From NCBI GenBank assembly GCA_030762935.1, contig CM060892.1:90244827-90308826 (forward strand): DNA of 64,000 bases. The letters are read 5' to 3'. Source of the DNA: Hymenopus coronatus. Taxonomy: Eukaryota > Arthropoda > Insecta > Mantodea > Hymenopodidae. Both the position numbers and the translations under genes were made by a program. Below, one piece after another: positions 10,640-22,639 of the stretch (the first letter of the stretch is position 1; every line of letters starts with the position of its first letter). The notes beneath the pieces were generated by a model. It made no database searches and was not told the DNA's origin. It was given only the letters and a program-made list of their open reading frames with translations.

Positions 10640-11870
10640 GAACAAATGTTGCAGAAAATTAACACATAGCATGAAATGCCGATGCATTTTCATAAGATGT
10701 TGCTGCAACATTTCTGACGTGTTTTGCAGCTGCTTTTAAATTAAATTTCACATCTTGCTGACGAAGGTTCCGACAGTGCCAAGTAGCAGACATCTCCTGA
10801 CGAAGCTTTGCAAAACAGCTCAGCACCAGGAGTTACTTCACTTAATGACATTTGTTTCTTTTCTCTCTCGCCTTCTTCTGGCTTGTTCTTCCACCATGCT
10901 TTTGTTTTTTCTTTTGTCTGACGTGGCTTCTTTGGCTCTGCAAAGTTTATAGGTCTCCTTCCTTAGATCGGGTGAAAACCTACAGCAAAACCTACAGCTT
11001 AACAAAAAATATGTAGTTCGTGATAAGTTTGCGAAAACCAGCAATTGCTAAAAGTTGTCACAAAAATAGTATTTTTATTTGTTTATAGAGCACAATAATT
11101 TGGAAATTCGTATTTGATTTTATATGCATTTCATCATTGGCACAATATTTATATTTTATATATAGTTCAAAAATGGAGCTATATCTGTTGCGCTGTACCT
11201 AAATTCTGAACCACTTCAAAGAAAACCATAACTACTACAATCTTTGGAGAGACATACATTCCAGCTCATAGTTTAGGGGAATGTTTACTGTTATCGGTGA
11301 GAAATTACCCTGTGATTGATATCTGCATTTCACTAAACGGATAAGTTTTATTATTTCGGCTAAAGTAACCTCAACTTACTTAACACGGATGTAACATATT
11401 TTGAAATCACAGTGTCAATTATGGTATTTCTAGGATGAGAACAAGAGCAATGTCCGCGATATATTAAAGGTAGTAACGATTATAAATGTAAACCCTTACT
11501 GAATCACTATGTATAACATTACCAAACCTTTCACAGAATGAAATCAAACAATCAGATTGCAAACAATTGATCAGTAATGCATGAGAACGCGCGCGTAAAT
11601 TTCCACTGAACCACGTATGTGTCGCAACGCCGATGACATCACGTCTCTGACGGTATGTATTCCTACACTATGAATGGTCAGCAACATGATGAGCCCCTGC
11701 CTGCAGACGACACACTCCACAAATGTCAATCACAAGGACATTTCTTACCGATAGTAGATTCTGGTCTAATTATGGCAGTTTTCACGTATTCAAAAAACAT
11801 AACGCTTTCTTAACAAATATTTCTTTATTTTTTGCTTTTAACTTGTCATATACTTTTAAAAAATCAGATG
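10640..11870. other. Unassigned DNA with a purine-rich minus-strand patch
   Basis: No recognised gene. At 10745-10960 the minus strand is purine-rich, with a Lys/Glu/Arg-rich open stretch (KRKNKSMVEEQARRRRERKE). It could be an old retrocopy or chance. No start, splice site or homology could be supported. Confidence 0.35.
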
Positions 11871-11875
11871 AGTCA

Positions 11876-11915
11876 ACATTTTCGTATCGCATTCTTGGAA
11901 GATACTGAACTTAAG
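11876..11915 (-). repeat. R900 fragment, reverse
   Basis: A 40-bp match to the TTCGTGTCGCATCCTTGG / AGATACTAAACTTAA core. It sits just before a forward 3' fragment, which suggests rearrangement. Confidence 0.6.
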
Positions 11916-11944
11916 TGTAGCATGCCACCCAATTATCTCTCATG

Positions 11945-12060
11945 TTAATTTTTGCTAATGTTTATCTGCAATAGCATGAAATATACAAAAGGATAGCCTT
12001 TTTAACAATAATTTGTCCATATGTAGAAAAAATCATGTGAGTGGAATACATAATATTTTT
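11945..12060 (+). repeat. R900 3' end fragment, forward
   Basis: Runs from a TTTTTGCTAATGTTTATCT block to GTGAGTGGAATACATAATATTTTT. It joins directly onto the next forward copy at 12061, a head-to-tail junction. Confidence 0.8.
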
Positions 12061-12472
12061 ACTTTCTCTACATGAACTATATACATAGTGTATACAGTAA
12101 GCACTGTATTCCTCCCAAAAATTCGATACAGAGATTTGTATGTTTTAGGATCCCCTGAATAAAAAAAAAAAAAAAAAAAAAAGCATTTTCAGAAAAAGGT
12201 CCAGTGTGTGTCTGTCTGTTGGTCTGTATGCGAACAGCACAGCTCAAAAACAAAAAGGCCGTTAAGTACTAAACTTGGTATTTAATTTTGGTATCTTCCA
12301 AGAATTTTACACGAAGATTTTGAGAAAAATCCACCCATCCAAAGTACCTTTTACATGGAAAAAAAATAAAAAATTCCGATTTTCTCAAAAATAGCTCTAA
12401 CGATTTTGATTAAAAGATCTTATATTTAAGATACATTACAAAATGTATATCTTAAATTTTCTGGGAATAGCT
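12061..12472 (+). repeat. R900 repeat, 5' half, forward
   Basis: Begins ACTTTCTCTACATGAACT at the junction with the preceding 3' end. It is truncated after the TTTTCTGGGAATAGC block. A poly(A) stretch of about 20 bp lies at 12162-12182. Confidence 0.84.
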
Positions 12473-12514
12473 TATAAATCAAGAGTTTGGGAGAATGGAA
12501 AACGTAGTAATATT

Positions 12515-12667
12515 TACTTTCTCTAGCACGTAGTTACAGTGTTCATATTGGTTAAGTATTGTAATGCGCCCAAAAATTCGCTACCGAGAGTTCACCGGAA
12601 ATACATGCTTTACCACCCTCTGAATAAAAAGTAATCACTTCAGAAGCTTGTGCGTCTCAGTGTGCGA

Positions 12668-12709
<42 letters not shown>

Positions 12710-13417
12710 GTGTGAGGGTGTGTGTTTGGAGAGCAAATTCAAAAACGAAATGTCGGTTAAATACCAAGCTTAGTATTTAAGATAAGTATATTCCATGGTT
12801 GCGACATGAAGATTATCATTAAAATCTTCTACTCCAACTACCCTTTACATGGAACACTATTAGAAAATGTTTATTTTCTCATAAATGCGTTTATGACTAT
12901 AATTAATACACCATATGGTTATTATACTGTTATGACAAACAAACGCCTATCTTAAATGTTCTGCGAATAATCTCTGAAGACCTCCTCATTCGGAATGAAT
13001 TTTCTATAACTAGTAAATCGTAAGAGATAGACAAAATTTTACTGAAAAGAAACGTAAATCGCGTTAAAATACACAATTTATTCCATATGGGCGGAGCTAA
13101 CGGTTTCCAAGATATTCGCTGTTATTGGCTATAATTTTAGGCTACTTAAATTTTTCTCAAATGGGAACTCATTTCTTTTTTAATCTCCCTTTTGTTTACT
13201 TCTAGCTAGCAAATATAGCCGAATTTCCATTGTTTCATTTAGCGATTGCCTTTTAAAAGACTTAACTATCCCTTTATCCTAGTGCATTTTTATTGTCCTT
13301 TTAGTTATAAAGAAACAAGTAACAAGACGAATTATGCTAATGCCTATATGACTGTAAGCAGCATTTGTTGTGCAACAGCTAGAGAAAGTCATGTGAATGG
13401 AAGAACTAATTGTTTCT
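12515..13417 (+). repeat. R900 repeat, full-length forward
   Basis: Starts TTTACTTTCTCTAGC and carries a clean (GT)n tract at about 12669-12725. It ends GAGAAAGTCATGTGAATGGAA. The hairpin at the left end is degraded. Confidence 0.85.
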
Positions 13418-13542
13418 ACAATAACTAGGTGTTAACATAAAATATATTAAGTGAAAGATTTATTTTTAAACTCATTTGCTGCAGAACTTGGATTGCTAAT
13501 CTAAATATTTTCAAAATACATCATGTGATTCATTTATACTAT

Positions 13543-14309
13543 TCATTTATACGGAATATGTACATAGTGTATAGAGAAGGTATTGTATTGCAACCAAAAG
13601 TTCGATACCGAGATTTGACCGGAAATATATGTTTTTAGACCCCCTGAATAAAAAAAAAGTATTTTTAGACAAATGTCCGTGTGTATGTGTATGTATGTGT
13701 CTGTGGGCAGCATAGCTCAAAAACAAAAAACCGTTAAATACCAAACTTGGTGTATTTTCTAAAAAATGACTAACGATTTTGATTAAAATCTCTTATATTT
13801 AAGATATTTACACGACAAATAACATTTATATGTTCAATTTTCTGGAAATAGCCTCTGAAGACATTTTTATTCAGGATGAATTTTGCGGAGTTTTGCATAA
13901 CCGGTAAACCGTAAGAGATAAGCAAAAACTTACTTAATAAAATACGTAGATCTCGTTAAAGCAAACAATGTATGTTATATACATTTTTTCGAGGATTTGA
14001 CCGTTTTTAGATATTCCTTATTATTGTTTCAGCTTTAAAATAGTTATACTTTTCTTATACGGGAATATTTCAACTCCTATCCATACAAATAAAGGTACTT
14101 TAATCACATAGCAATCAGCTTTTAAAGGATTTGACCATCGCCTAGCGTATTCCATATTTCACTTCTATTTTCAAGGAAGCAAGTAATAAGACACTTTATG
14201 CTAACTTTATCTATATTAACCTGAAGTAATTAAAAGAACAAGCTCTTTAACAATAATTTATTGTAGAGTTGTAGAAAATGTCATGTGAATGGAACACATT
14301 AGATTTTTA
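13543..14309 (+). repeat. R900 repeat, forward, internally deleted
   Basis: Contains ATGTACATAGTGTATAGAGAAGG and ends GTCATGTGAATGGAACACATTAG. About 80-100 bp are missing after TACCAAACTTGGT near 13750 compared with sister copies. Confidence 0.85.
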
Positions 14310-14397
14310 TTAGATATATGTTCCCATAAATAGTAAAATGTATATTTAAAGTCATATAAGCTGGAACTCTGATATGTGTAAAAAGAATCGCTATTAT

Positions 14398-15197
14398 TAC
14401 TTTCTCTACACGTGATAAGTACATAGTGTATAGAGAAGGTATTGTAATGCACCCAAAATTCAACACCAATATTACACCGGAAATACATGTTTTGAGACCC
14501 CCTGGTCCAAAAGAAATTTAAAAACATGTCTGTGTATGTGTGTGGGTAGCATAGCTCAAAAAATAAAAAAAACATTAAAAACCAAACTTGGTATTTTGAT
14601 TTGGTATCTTCCAAGGATGCGACACAAAGATTTTCAAGAAAAGCCAGAAACCCCAAACTACATGGAGATTTTTTCGAAAATGTTGGTTTTTCTCCAAAAT
14701 TACTGCAAAGATGATGATTAAAATTTCATACATTAAAGCTATTTACACGACAAATAAAGACTGCTTTATCCTGGATGAATTTTACGGAATTTTTGCATAA
14801 CTGCTAAACCGTAATGGGTGGACAAACACTTACCACACAGAAAATGTAGAGCTCATTAAATCACACAATTTATGTTATATACTTTTTTGTGGAGTGAATC
14901 GTCTTTAAGACATTCGTTATTTTTAGTTTCAGCTTTGAAAGACATACTTTTCTCATACAGCAATTTGTCAACTCGTGTCCATACAAATAAAGGAACTTCA
15001 GTCACATATCAACCAGCTTTTGACTTTTACTTTAAACTACGGTACTCCTTTATTTTGCTTCTACTTACAAGTACGCAAGGTATTTCTGTTAATTTTTTCT
15101 CAATTGCACGACGTAAATAGAAATTTCAGCTTTTAATAACAATTTGTTGCAGAGATACATAGAAACTCATGTGAATGGAACACATAAGATTTTTTTG
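14398..15197 (+). repeat. R900 repeat, forward
   Basis: Third consecutive near-complete forward copy. Starts TTACTTTCTCTACACGTGA and ends GTGAATGGAACACATAAGA. Part of the middle is deleted near 14755. Confidence 0.85.
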
Positions 15198-16149
15198 ATA
15201 ATAGCTGGTATAAATTTCAATAAGATATCTTAAATTCTGTGGTGTTTTCAAATTTCGCACCGTAAAAGTTGAGGGCTGAGACGTCGTAGCCCCTGCACCG
15301 AGGATGAAAAGGATGCCAAGTATAGACCACTGATGGCAGTACGTAGCCACGCAGGTGGTAAAGCGATTATCCAACGTTTAATTCCGCCAAGCTCGATATC
15401 GACCACATAGGTATTTTAATGAAAGAAAGTGGGGGGGGGCTGATAATGACGATGATGACTGTAGGAGGCTTCCTCTTTAGATGTTACTTAACCGTCCGGA
15501 ATGCAATCTCATTAGTGGCTCACGCCTTCTGTTAGAGCAGAGATTTTTCATCAAGCACTTCTCTCACTACCTTCAATTATCACTCCCTTTTCCTCCTCCC
15601 AATACGTGTCGAAACCACAAATCTTCAACCTGAGAAGAAACGCGAGCAGAAAATCCGCTTGCGACATCACAAATGATGGCCAAGTGTTCAACTTGATTTA
15701 CTAGGGTAAGAGTGTTCCATTGGTGTAATATAACATACGAATAGGCAGCCCAAATGTGAAGGAAATTTTCAGAAATATTAATAAAAATCACAAAATTATA
15801 TTAAGTATGCATTTCAGTACATAATTTTACACTTACAACTTTAGTAGGAGATGTCGATTAAAATATGACATATTAACTACCTTGGTTTTGGTTACAATCT
15901 TATGAAATTTGAATTTGTTTTACTTCATAACGTAATATATTTTGTACTTTTGATTTCAACAAAATCGAGAAAATGTTTTTGAAAACTTTAGATAAGAGGT
16001 TTGTTTTTCAAATTTAAACGTTCCTCTTGTGAATTTTCAATACGAGTTCTTACAGATAATTAACAGAAATTTTTCACACTTTTTATTTAATGGTATTAAA
16101 ATTATTCCTTATAAGCATTTTTGCTGTGACCCTTAGATATTATTTTTAT
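15198..16149. other. Unassigned DNA
   Basis: Includes a G run at about 15430-15439 and a moderately GC-rich patch at 15260-15670. No gene or known repeat could be supported. Confidence 0.45.
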
Positions 16150-16480
16150 TGTCCCTCCATATAGTATGTGCATAGGGCATAGAGAAGGTACTGAATTTTA
16201 CGCAACAATTTGGTACCGGACTTCCCTAAAATGTTTGGGGCCCCTGACTCCAAAAACAGAATTTTTTTTAGAAAGAGGTCGGTGTGTGCGTCTAGCTGTG
16301 TGTATATATGTATGTGGACAGCATAGCTCAAAACCGAAAAGGCCGTTTGATACCAAATTTGGTATGTAAGTTTAGCTTCTTTCAAGGATGTGACACGAAC
16401 ATTTTGAAGAAAATTTCCCCAAACCAGACTAGCCTTTACACGGAAGTTTTTTTTCGGAATTGTGTTTTCTCAAAATCGGC
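16150..16480 (+). repeat. R900 repeat, 5' part, forward
   Basis: Shows the GTGCATAGGGCATAGAGAAGG end, GCATAGCTCAAAACCGAAAAGG and the TACCAAATTTGGTA palindrome variant. Truncated at the TTTTCTCAAAATCGG block. Confidence 0.8.
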
Positions 16481-16489
16481 CTTCTTCTA

Positions 16490-17316
16490 TACAGGGGAAA
16501 GGGTGAGAGGCACAAAGCGGGCTCATTTACTCTTACATGTACAGATATTCAACAACAGTTTATGTTAATCGAAAAAGCTTGCTTTTCCTTTCATCCCATA
16601 TATCTTGAACTAAATAATTTTTGGTAGTGAAATCTAAGTTTTGCAAAAAATGAGTGCAATAAAATTGAAGACAAATTATTTGGAATAGGTAACTTTCAGC
16701 GTATATTATTGCAAGTGAGATAGGAATACCAGAAAATTAGCTATACTATTATGCAATAATCACATGTTGTGAACCAAAACTACATAAAAACGAGTTTTTT
16801 TAGAACGCAACACCTACATCCACCTTTATAACCATTTTTAGAAGCAGAGAGAAACCGGTTTTATTCCAAAAACGTAAGCTGTAAAAGAACGTTATAATGG
16901 ATGTAGATGAGACCCCCATGTAATTGAAGGCATTGATTATAAGATAAGGAAAACCGAAGATAAATTATTCACGCAGTTTATCTTAGGTTTTGCACTCTGC
17001 TGTAACGATTGGGCACTGATTTGCATGTCTTAATGGTGATGATTTAATTATGGTTATGATACACTAGTTGGACGAGAGTGGCATTATTAATCCATCTTGA
17101 GAAATGCCTAAATGTGAAAACTTTTAATTTTGAGTGTAGGTTTAGAACATCAGTGTAAATAAATTTTAAACCATTTTCTCTGTTGATGCTGATTATTAGA
17201 CCTTCTTTTGATAGGAGTGCGTTGCAAATCCGATTTACAACCATGCTAGTTTCATATTGGTGCAGCTTCTGCAGTACCTATAATGTTAGGTGCCAAAGTT
17301 TGCAATGTCGTTAGTT

Positions 17317-17320
<4 letters not shown>
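16490..17320. other. Unassigned AT-rich DNA
   Basis: No gene, RNA gene or recognised repeat is seen. Confidence 0.5.

Positions 17321-17373
<53 letters not shown>
17321..17373. repeat. (AT)n microsatellite
   Basis: A perfect AT run of about 53 bp. Confidence 0.95.
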
Positions 17374-17375
<2 letters not shown>

Positions 17376-17428
17376 TTTAGTTTAGGTTTTAATGCCTAGT
17401 TTACATGATAGCATTAAATTTCACACTA

Positions 17429-18055
17429 TAAGGGTGTCTCATAAGTTCGTTTTCGTTACATTTCAATCACTAATAACGCCTGGGAAGACACTTCACCCGC
17501 AACACAGTAACGACAAAGTATTTGCTGAACGTTCTGTTTACAAACTTGAAACACGAGGTCATTCAAAATTAAAAAATAAGACAGATTTTGTAAGAAAACT
17601 TTTTATTTTCTGCAGTATACACCATTATTGTAGACAATATGCTGATATCTATCTGGAAGATTATAAATTCCATTTCTCAAAATGTAGGGGTTTCTGATTG
17701 ACGAAGTCTTGGAGGCTAGTCTGCAGTGCTCAAGCAAGTGAGGCGTTTGTCATTCAGGAAATTCTGCAGGGAACGAAATAGATGAAAGTCAGATAGGACA
17801 AAGTCTGGAGAATATGGTGGTTGGAGTAACATACCCCATTCAAAATTACTCAACCTATGACGGGTTACCGTAGAGATATTTGTCCTAGCGTTGATATGGT
17901 GAAAGACATAGTTTTTCCCAATTCAGTCTTCTCTCTTCAATGGCTACCTTGAGACAAACTAAGATCAGTATTTCTCGGAATTCAGAGTCTCAATATTTGG
18001 AGGAATTTCGTGTTATAGGATTCCTTTACAATCCCAAAAAATGCATAGCAAACCC
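17429..18055 (-). pseudogene. mariner-family transposase relic
   Basis: Minus-strand translation at about 17890-17760 reads YVFHHINARTNIS, then WGMLLQPPYSPD, then FVLSDFHLFRSLQNFLND. This is the mariner signature FHHDNARPH--FGWE-L-HPPYSPDLAPSDYHLF. The second catalytic Asp of the DD34D triad (HDNA) is Ile here (HHINA). The third, in PYSPD, is kept. A C-terminal piece at about 17670-17610 in a shifted frame reads GIYNLPDRYQHIV, then NNGVYC. Stops and frameshifts show it is dead. The right end AGGGTGTCTCATAAGTTCG at 17429, preceded by TA, is a plausible inverted-repeat terminus. The N-terminal helix-turn-helix half was not recognised, so the copy is 5'-truncated or too decayed. Confidence 0.85.
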
Positions 18056-18059
18056 CTTC

Positions 18060-18600
18060 TCGGTGCAGCCCGGGTTTAGGGACCTGTAGCGGTGGCTGCC
18101 CTTCCTTGCGCCAAGGCTTACTCTTTTCTATTACAATCAAGTGCTAGAACAAGTTTGGTTTTGCTTAAACTTGAAGCTAGCCGAACTGGCCAAGGTCGCA
18201 AATAAGTGTCGCTAAAGTAAATGATAATTGCAAAACCTGCTGGAAAACTAGTGTCGCCATATACATTAGTGTTTAGTGTAAGAAATGCTGCATACTCACA
18301 GCTGAAATAAGGATTAAGCATACTTATTACTTTTGCTTAATAATTGCTTACACTTGTGGTTGTGAAGGTGGGAAAGTTGGATAGCAAGGTTCAAAGTTAC
18401 AGTTTTCCATTACGGGATGTTGGTCTAAGTTGGATCACGTTTACAGTGGTTTTTGATTAGTGAATTTGCTACTGTGCGTACACAGTGACGCGGGATCAAC
18501 TCACCGCCAATAGATGGCACCATAGGACGAAATCGCTACTTGCGGACCTGAAACATGGCGAATCTAGCTCAGGGACCTTTTCAACATATTGAGTTCTTTT
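18060..18600. other. Unassigned DNA
   Basis: Includes a GC-richer patch at 18060-18120 of unknown origin and a short palindrome ACTGTGCGTACACAGT at about 18473-18488. No gene is seen. Confidence 0.4.
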
Positions 18601-18604
18601 ACAT

Positions 18605-18722
18605 GCAAATAGACATTTCATGGGACCAATGGCCTTACTTCCTTTTCTAAGGGAACCATGCTAAATATTTTTACTTCCGAAAGAAACTCCTTTACCCGCC
18701 GCCAGACCTGCAACTTGGATGT
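18605..18722 (-). mobile_element. SINE family S2, degraded headless copy
   Basis: Aligns by eye with the body of the S2 element at 26403-26590: CATGGGACC, CTTACTTCC, AAGGGAACCATGCTAA, TTTACTTCCGAAAGAA and CCGCCG..ACCTGC. The tRNA A box is not recognisable. Confidence 0.6.
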
Positions 18723-19528
18723 TAGGGGCTACTGGTATTTTGAATTAAATTTAAGATGTAGATTAGCACCTACAATTTTAAAATGATCAACTTATTTAAA
18801 AATTCTAAGTTAATTAATATATGAGACAGTGTATTTGTAACAAGCGATAACTGTTTTACAGTAAAATGCCTCTGTATTCGTTTCACAACATTGTTTTATT
18901 TCTGCATGTAGCGTTTAGAGCAGAAAGGGTTGGGGCAACTTTGGGGATGGATACACAGGAATTCTTTCAGATCCTCTTGGCTGTGTTCCAATGTACTCTA
19001 CGAAATTCGAGCTTTTGTCGCGGACTGAGGGCTCGCAGAAGTTGGCACAATGCGAAGTGATGAGAAAACAATGACTAGCGAGAGGGAGAGAAGGGGAATG
19101 GTGTGAAGGAAAGCAGAACATTGATAATACACACATCCGCACAAGTAGCAGAGTACGTGATAGCACGTATCGTGTATAACGGACGCCAGCAGTAAAAAAG
19201 GGGAGCAAGGATTAAAATCTTTGATGTGCTGTATTCACATGGCGTTCTCATCCACTCCTACATACTATTTTTACAAAAGCGTTGCTATACTTCTCTCTAC
19301 TACTTGTTTATCGAGACAGATTATCTAGCAGTTCAGACCTATAATAAAGACTATCTCGGAAAAGGTTAACCACACAAAATACGTATTTCAATAAATTAGA
19401 TATCAGTTAACGAAAGATACATATTTTGTGCAGTAAATATTTGTGTATTGCTTACAGATTACTGGTTATAAAATTAGAATAAATACGATTTCACAGGCTA
19501 ATCCAAAAGAGGAAAACACGTATTTCCA
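18723..19528. other. Unassigned DNA
   Basis: No gene or recognised repeat. A minus-strand open frame at 18915-19208 (97 codons) shows no family resemblance and is treated as chance. Confidence 0.45.
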
Positions 19529-19770
19529 GTAAAAAAATATCGGTATTGAATTGTTGGGAGGAATACATACATGTTATACCTACTTGTATATTGTACAGAC
19601 GTTCTAGAGAAAGCAGAAGGTGCTGTGTGTGTGTGTGTGTGCAACTTAAGTCAAAAATGAAAAGTCAATTGTCCTATAAGATGCAATAAGAAGAGTTTAA
19701 GGAAAATTCTCCAAACTACTATTCTTATAGAGGAATTTTAAAAATGTTCAATTCTTTGAAAGGCCATAAA
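19529..19770 (+). repeat. R900 repeat, strongly diverged fragment, forward
   Basis: Only the order of blocks and the GT tract identify it: CGGTATTGAATTGTTGGG, TCTAGAGAAAGCAG, (GT)n at 19625-19641, and AAGTCAAAAATGAAAAGTC. Confidence 0.5.
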
Positions 19771-21447
19771 TTTAGCATTTTACGTGCATCACTTCATAGA
19801 TCCATCGACGAACAAATCGCCCAGGGTTTACGTAATGCGTCGCCTAATATTGTCGTGCAAAATGATAGGTGGGTTAATCAGAAAGTGGCGCCAAAGATCG
19901 AAAATTCGAGAGTCAAAGATCCAAAATTCGAAAGTTCGTCATAACCTCTCGAACGTGAACGTTATGGTGCTTCTTGTGTAGACCGTGATAGGGTTACCTA
20001 CCGAATAAGGGTTCTCCACATATGACCGTTCATGCAGGATTCTGTTCATCTTTTGAACATGACAACAGTAGACAGCTCCATTTAAATTATCTACTCAACC
20101 GACGCTGCTAAAGGTGTTCTAAAACTTTCACATCTGTGGCACTGTACACAATCATTGTGACTATTTTGAAGAACCGTAAATTTGTTAACATGCCATTCTT
20201 TTGTATCAGTTGTAAATAAAAAGTTGCCACTATTAAAGTCCCAATACACTCACACACACACAGTGCTGTTTCTTGAGCGAACGCTGGGGGACGCATACCC
20301 CTATACTATTCTGTACACAAAGTAACTCTTAAGATGTAGGATAACTTAACAGGTTTCCAAAGATTTATTTTAGTACGTAAATAGGATTTATTTAATTTTT
20401 ATACTGGTAATCGCAATATGAAGATGTTAGTAGAGTCTGTGGAACACACTGACCCACTGTCTTGCCTCGAGTCGAAGTGCTGTTTCGAAACGACACTGTA
20501 TGTGTTGTTGTTTTGCGAGTTGAGTCGACACATGGGACATGGCATACTTAGTTCTTCCCCTACTGTTGTTGTATTCGTGATTGCACAGTGTTCCCTGTCT
20601 TTTGCTGCAAGTTATCTTAGAAGTTAAGAAAAGATGAACAGTAAAATAAGCAACATTTGTTCTCCTGCATCTAAGAACTTGGCAAAAATTCTTGTGCAAA
20701 TGACAGACAGAAACTTTGACGTAGTCAGTGGATGATATGTGTATAATTAGGGTGAAAATTTAAACCTGAAAACTGAACTCACGTGTGAAGATATAGTGAA
20801 AAAACCTGTACACAATAACAAGTCATATGCTCTTCCAAAAAGTGTGACTTTTGATCACAAAAACACATTTGTGAGAAAAATGACCAGTTAATCGTTTTAG
20901 ACAAAAATCTTAGTTGCCAAATTTGTAAAAACAAGAAAATTTGGTCGTAGAAATTCAACAAATAAATTATGGTCGTAGCACAATTTTGGTTTACCATTAC
21001 TGTGCCATCTTCAGGTGATTGAGAAAAAGAATGTTTAAACACAAAGGAAGTTCCGTTCATCAAGCTGATGCAGTAGTGTTACTGTTTGCTAGAGGGAAGA
21101 CTTTGAATGTGATAAATCTTACATTTTCGAATTGCATGTACTAACATTATTAATCATATTATACAAACCCAGCGTTCAAAGGTATTATAAAGACAAGATC
21201 AAAACTATCAATAATTACTGATGAGAGCACAATAATCAGCCAATTATAATCTAATAATTTATTTACGCACCAAAGTCTTTGAGCTGAGATATCAAACAAT
21301 ATTTCTTTAATATATGAGTAGTAAATAATGTTACCGCATAGCTTATATGTAACACATTACTAAATTATTTGGAAACAATGGGATTTTGTAAACAAATAGC
21401 ATCTAATTATAATTGCAACAGTTGGAGCATAACTGATGATGAAAAGA
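19771..21447. other. Unassigned DNA
   Basis: No gene could be supported. The minus strand at 20939-21040 has a CCTGAAGATGGC motif and a repeated GGTCGTAG (plus strand), described in the findings. 20410-20720 is moderately GC-balanced without a recognised domain. Confidence 0.4.
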
Positions 21448-22376
21448 AAAAATCTGAGTATTTCATCCCTATGATTTTCTCTACTTGTTCTGCAAACAAA
21501 CGAAACCATCTGATTAATTCCATCCCTGTGAATATCTCTACTTGTTCTGCAAACAAACGATTACAGCAAAAGATTATTGTTTCATCTGCATAATGCTAAT
21601 CAGGATAATCATTGGCACAAATTACTTGCTTCCTTCTAAGCAGAAGTAAAAGAGGGAGTACATTAGTCTAAAGAGATAGCCAAATATTTTAAAAGCTGGT
21701 CGCTATGTGAAGAATTGAAGTTGGTTGTCTTACATAGCCAGGAGTAATACAATAGAGAGAAGAAACAAAAATGACTTCCCGTTTGAAAAAGCTTAAAAAG
21801 TTAAAAATTGAAACCAATAATAAGGAATATGTCAAAAATGGTTAACTCTACAAAAAAGTGTATATGACAGAAATTGTGCGTTTTAACTTTCGTAGATATA
21901 CATTATGTGCAGTAGGTTTATGTTTTTCGCTTGCAGTTTACCAATTATGCAAAAATAATTCAAAATGAAGAGTTCTTCAGAGGCTATTCTCAAAAAATTC
22001 AAGATATACATTTTGTAATTTAAATATACATTATTTTAATCTAAATCGTGAGAAACATTCATGAGAAAAAGAAAACGTTAAAAAAAATGTCCATGTATAG
22101 GCTAGCTTGGGTTGGGGAGATTTTGTTCAAAATCTTCGTATGATGTTCTTGGATGACACTGAACTTAAATACTACGTGTTTTATTTAACGGTATTTTTGT
22201 TTTTCAGATATGCAGTTCACAGACAGACACAGACGCACGCGGACCTTGTTCTAAATCTGCTTTTCCTCGTTCAAGGGTTCTCAGAACATGTACTTCCGGT
22301 GAATTCTCGGTGTCGAATCTTTGTGTGGAAACAATACCTTCTCTACCAGCTATGAATATTGTGTTAGAGAAAGTAA
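21448..22376 (-). repeat. R900 repeat, full-length reverse, with duplicated terminus
   Basis: The terminal segment is present twice in tandem with a 57-bp period: CTACTTGTTCTGCAAACAAA at 21481 and at 21538. The rest follows family order to the hairpin end GTTAGAGAAAGTAAA. Confidence 0.85.
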
Positions 22377-22534
22377 ACGGAATACCCAATGTTAAAATAA
22401 TTTTATACAGGCATTCTGACAACAGAAGTATGCATACCAAGTTTCATTCAAATATGTATCTACATTATGAATATATTAATTATTTTTTCATAATTAATAT
22501 AACGAGAGCTCCAACTTTTATCGATAAATTCCCA

Positions 22535-22635
22535 AGCAATTTGTGATCTACTCAACTCCTGGCCATGCAAAGAAAGGAACTTCAATCACATAGCAACCAG
22601 CTTTTAAAATATCGCTTTAGCCTAGATATTTTATT
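22535..22635 (+). repeat. R900 fragment, forward
   Basis: Matches the CTCCTGGCCATGCAAAG, AAGGAACTTCAATCACATAG and CAACCAGCTTTTAAA blocks. Both ends are missing. Confidence 0.75.
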
Positions 22636-22639
22636 ACAC

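Noticed and set aside
10838..11044. Lys/Glu/Arg-rich minus-strand frame as a coding exon
   Set aside because: Low-complexity purine-rich composition gives such frames by chance. No splice sites or homology seen.
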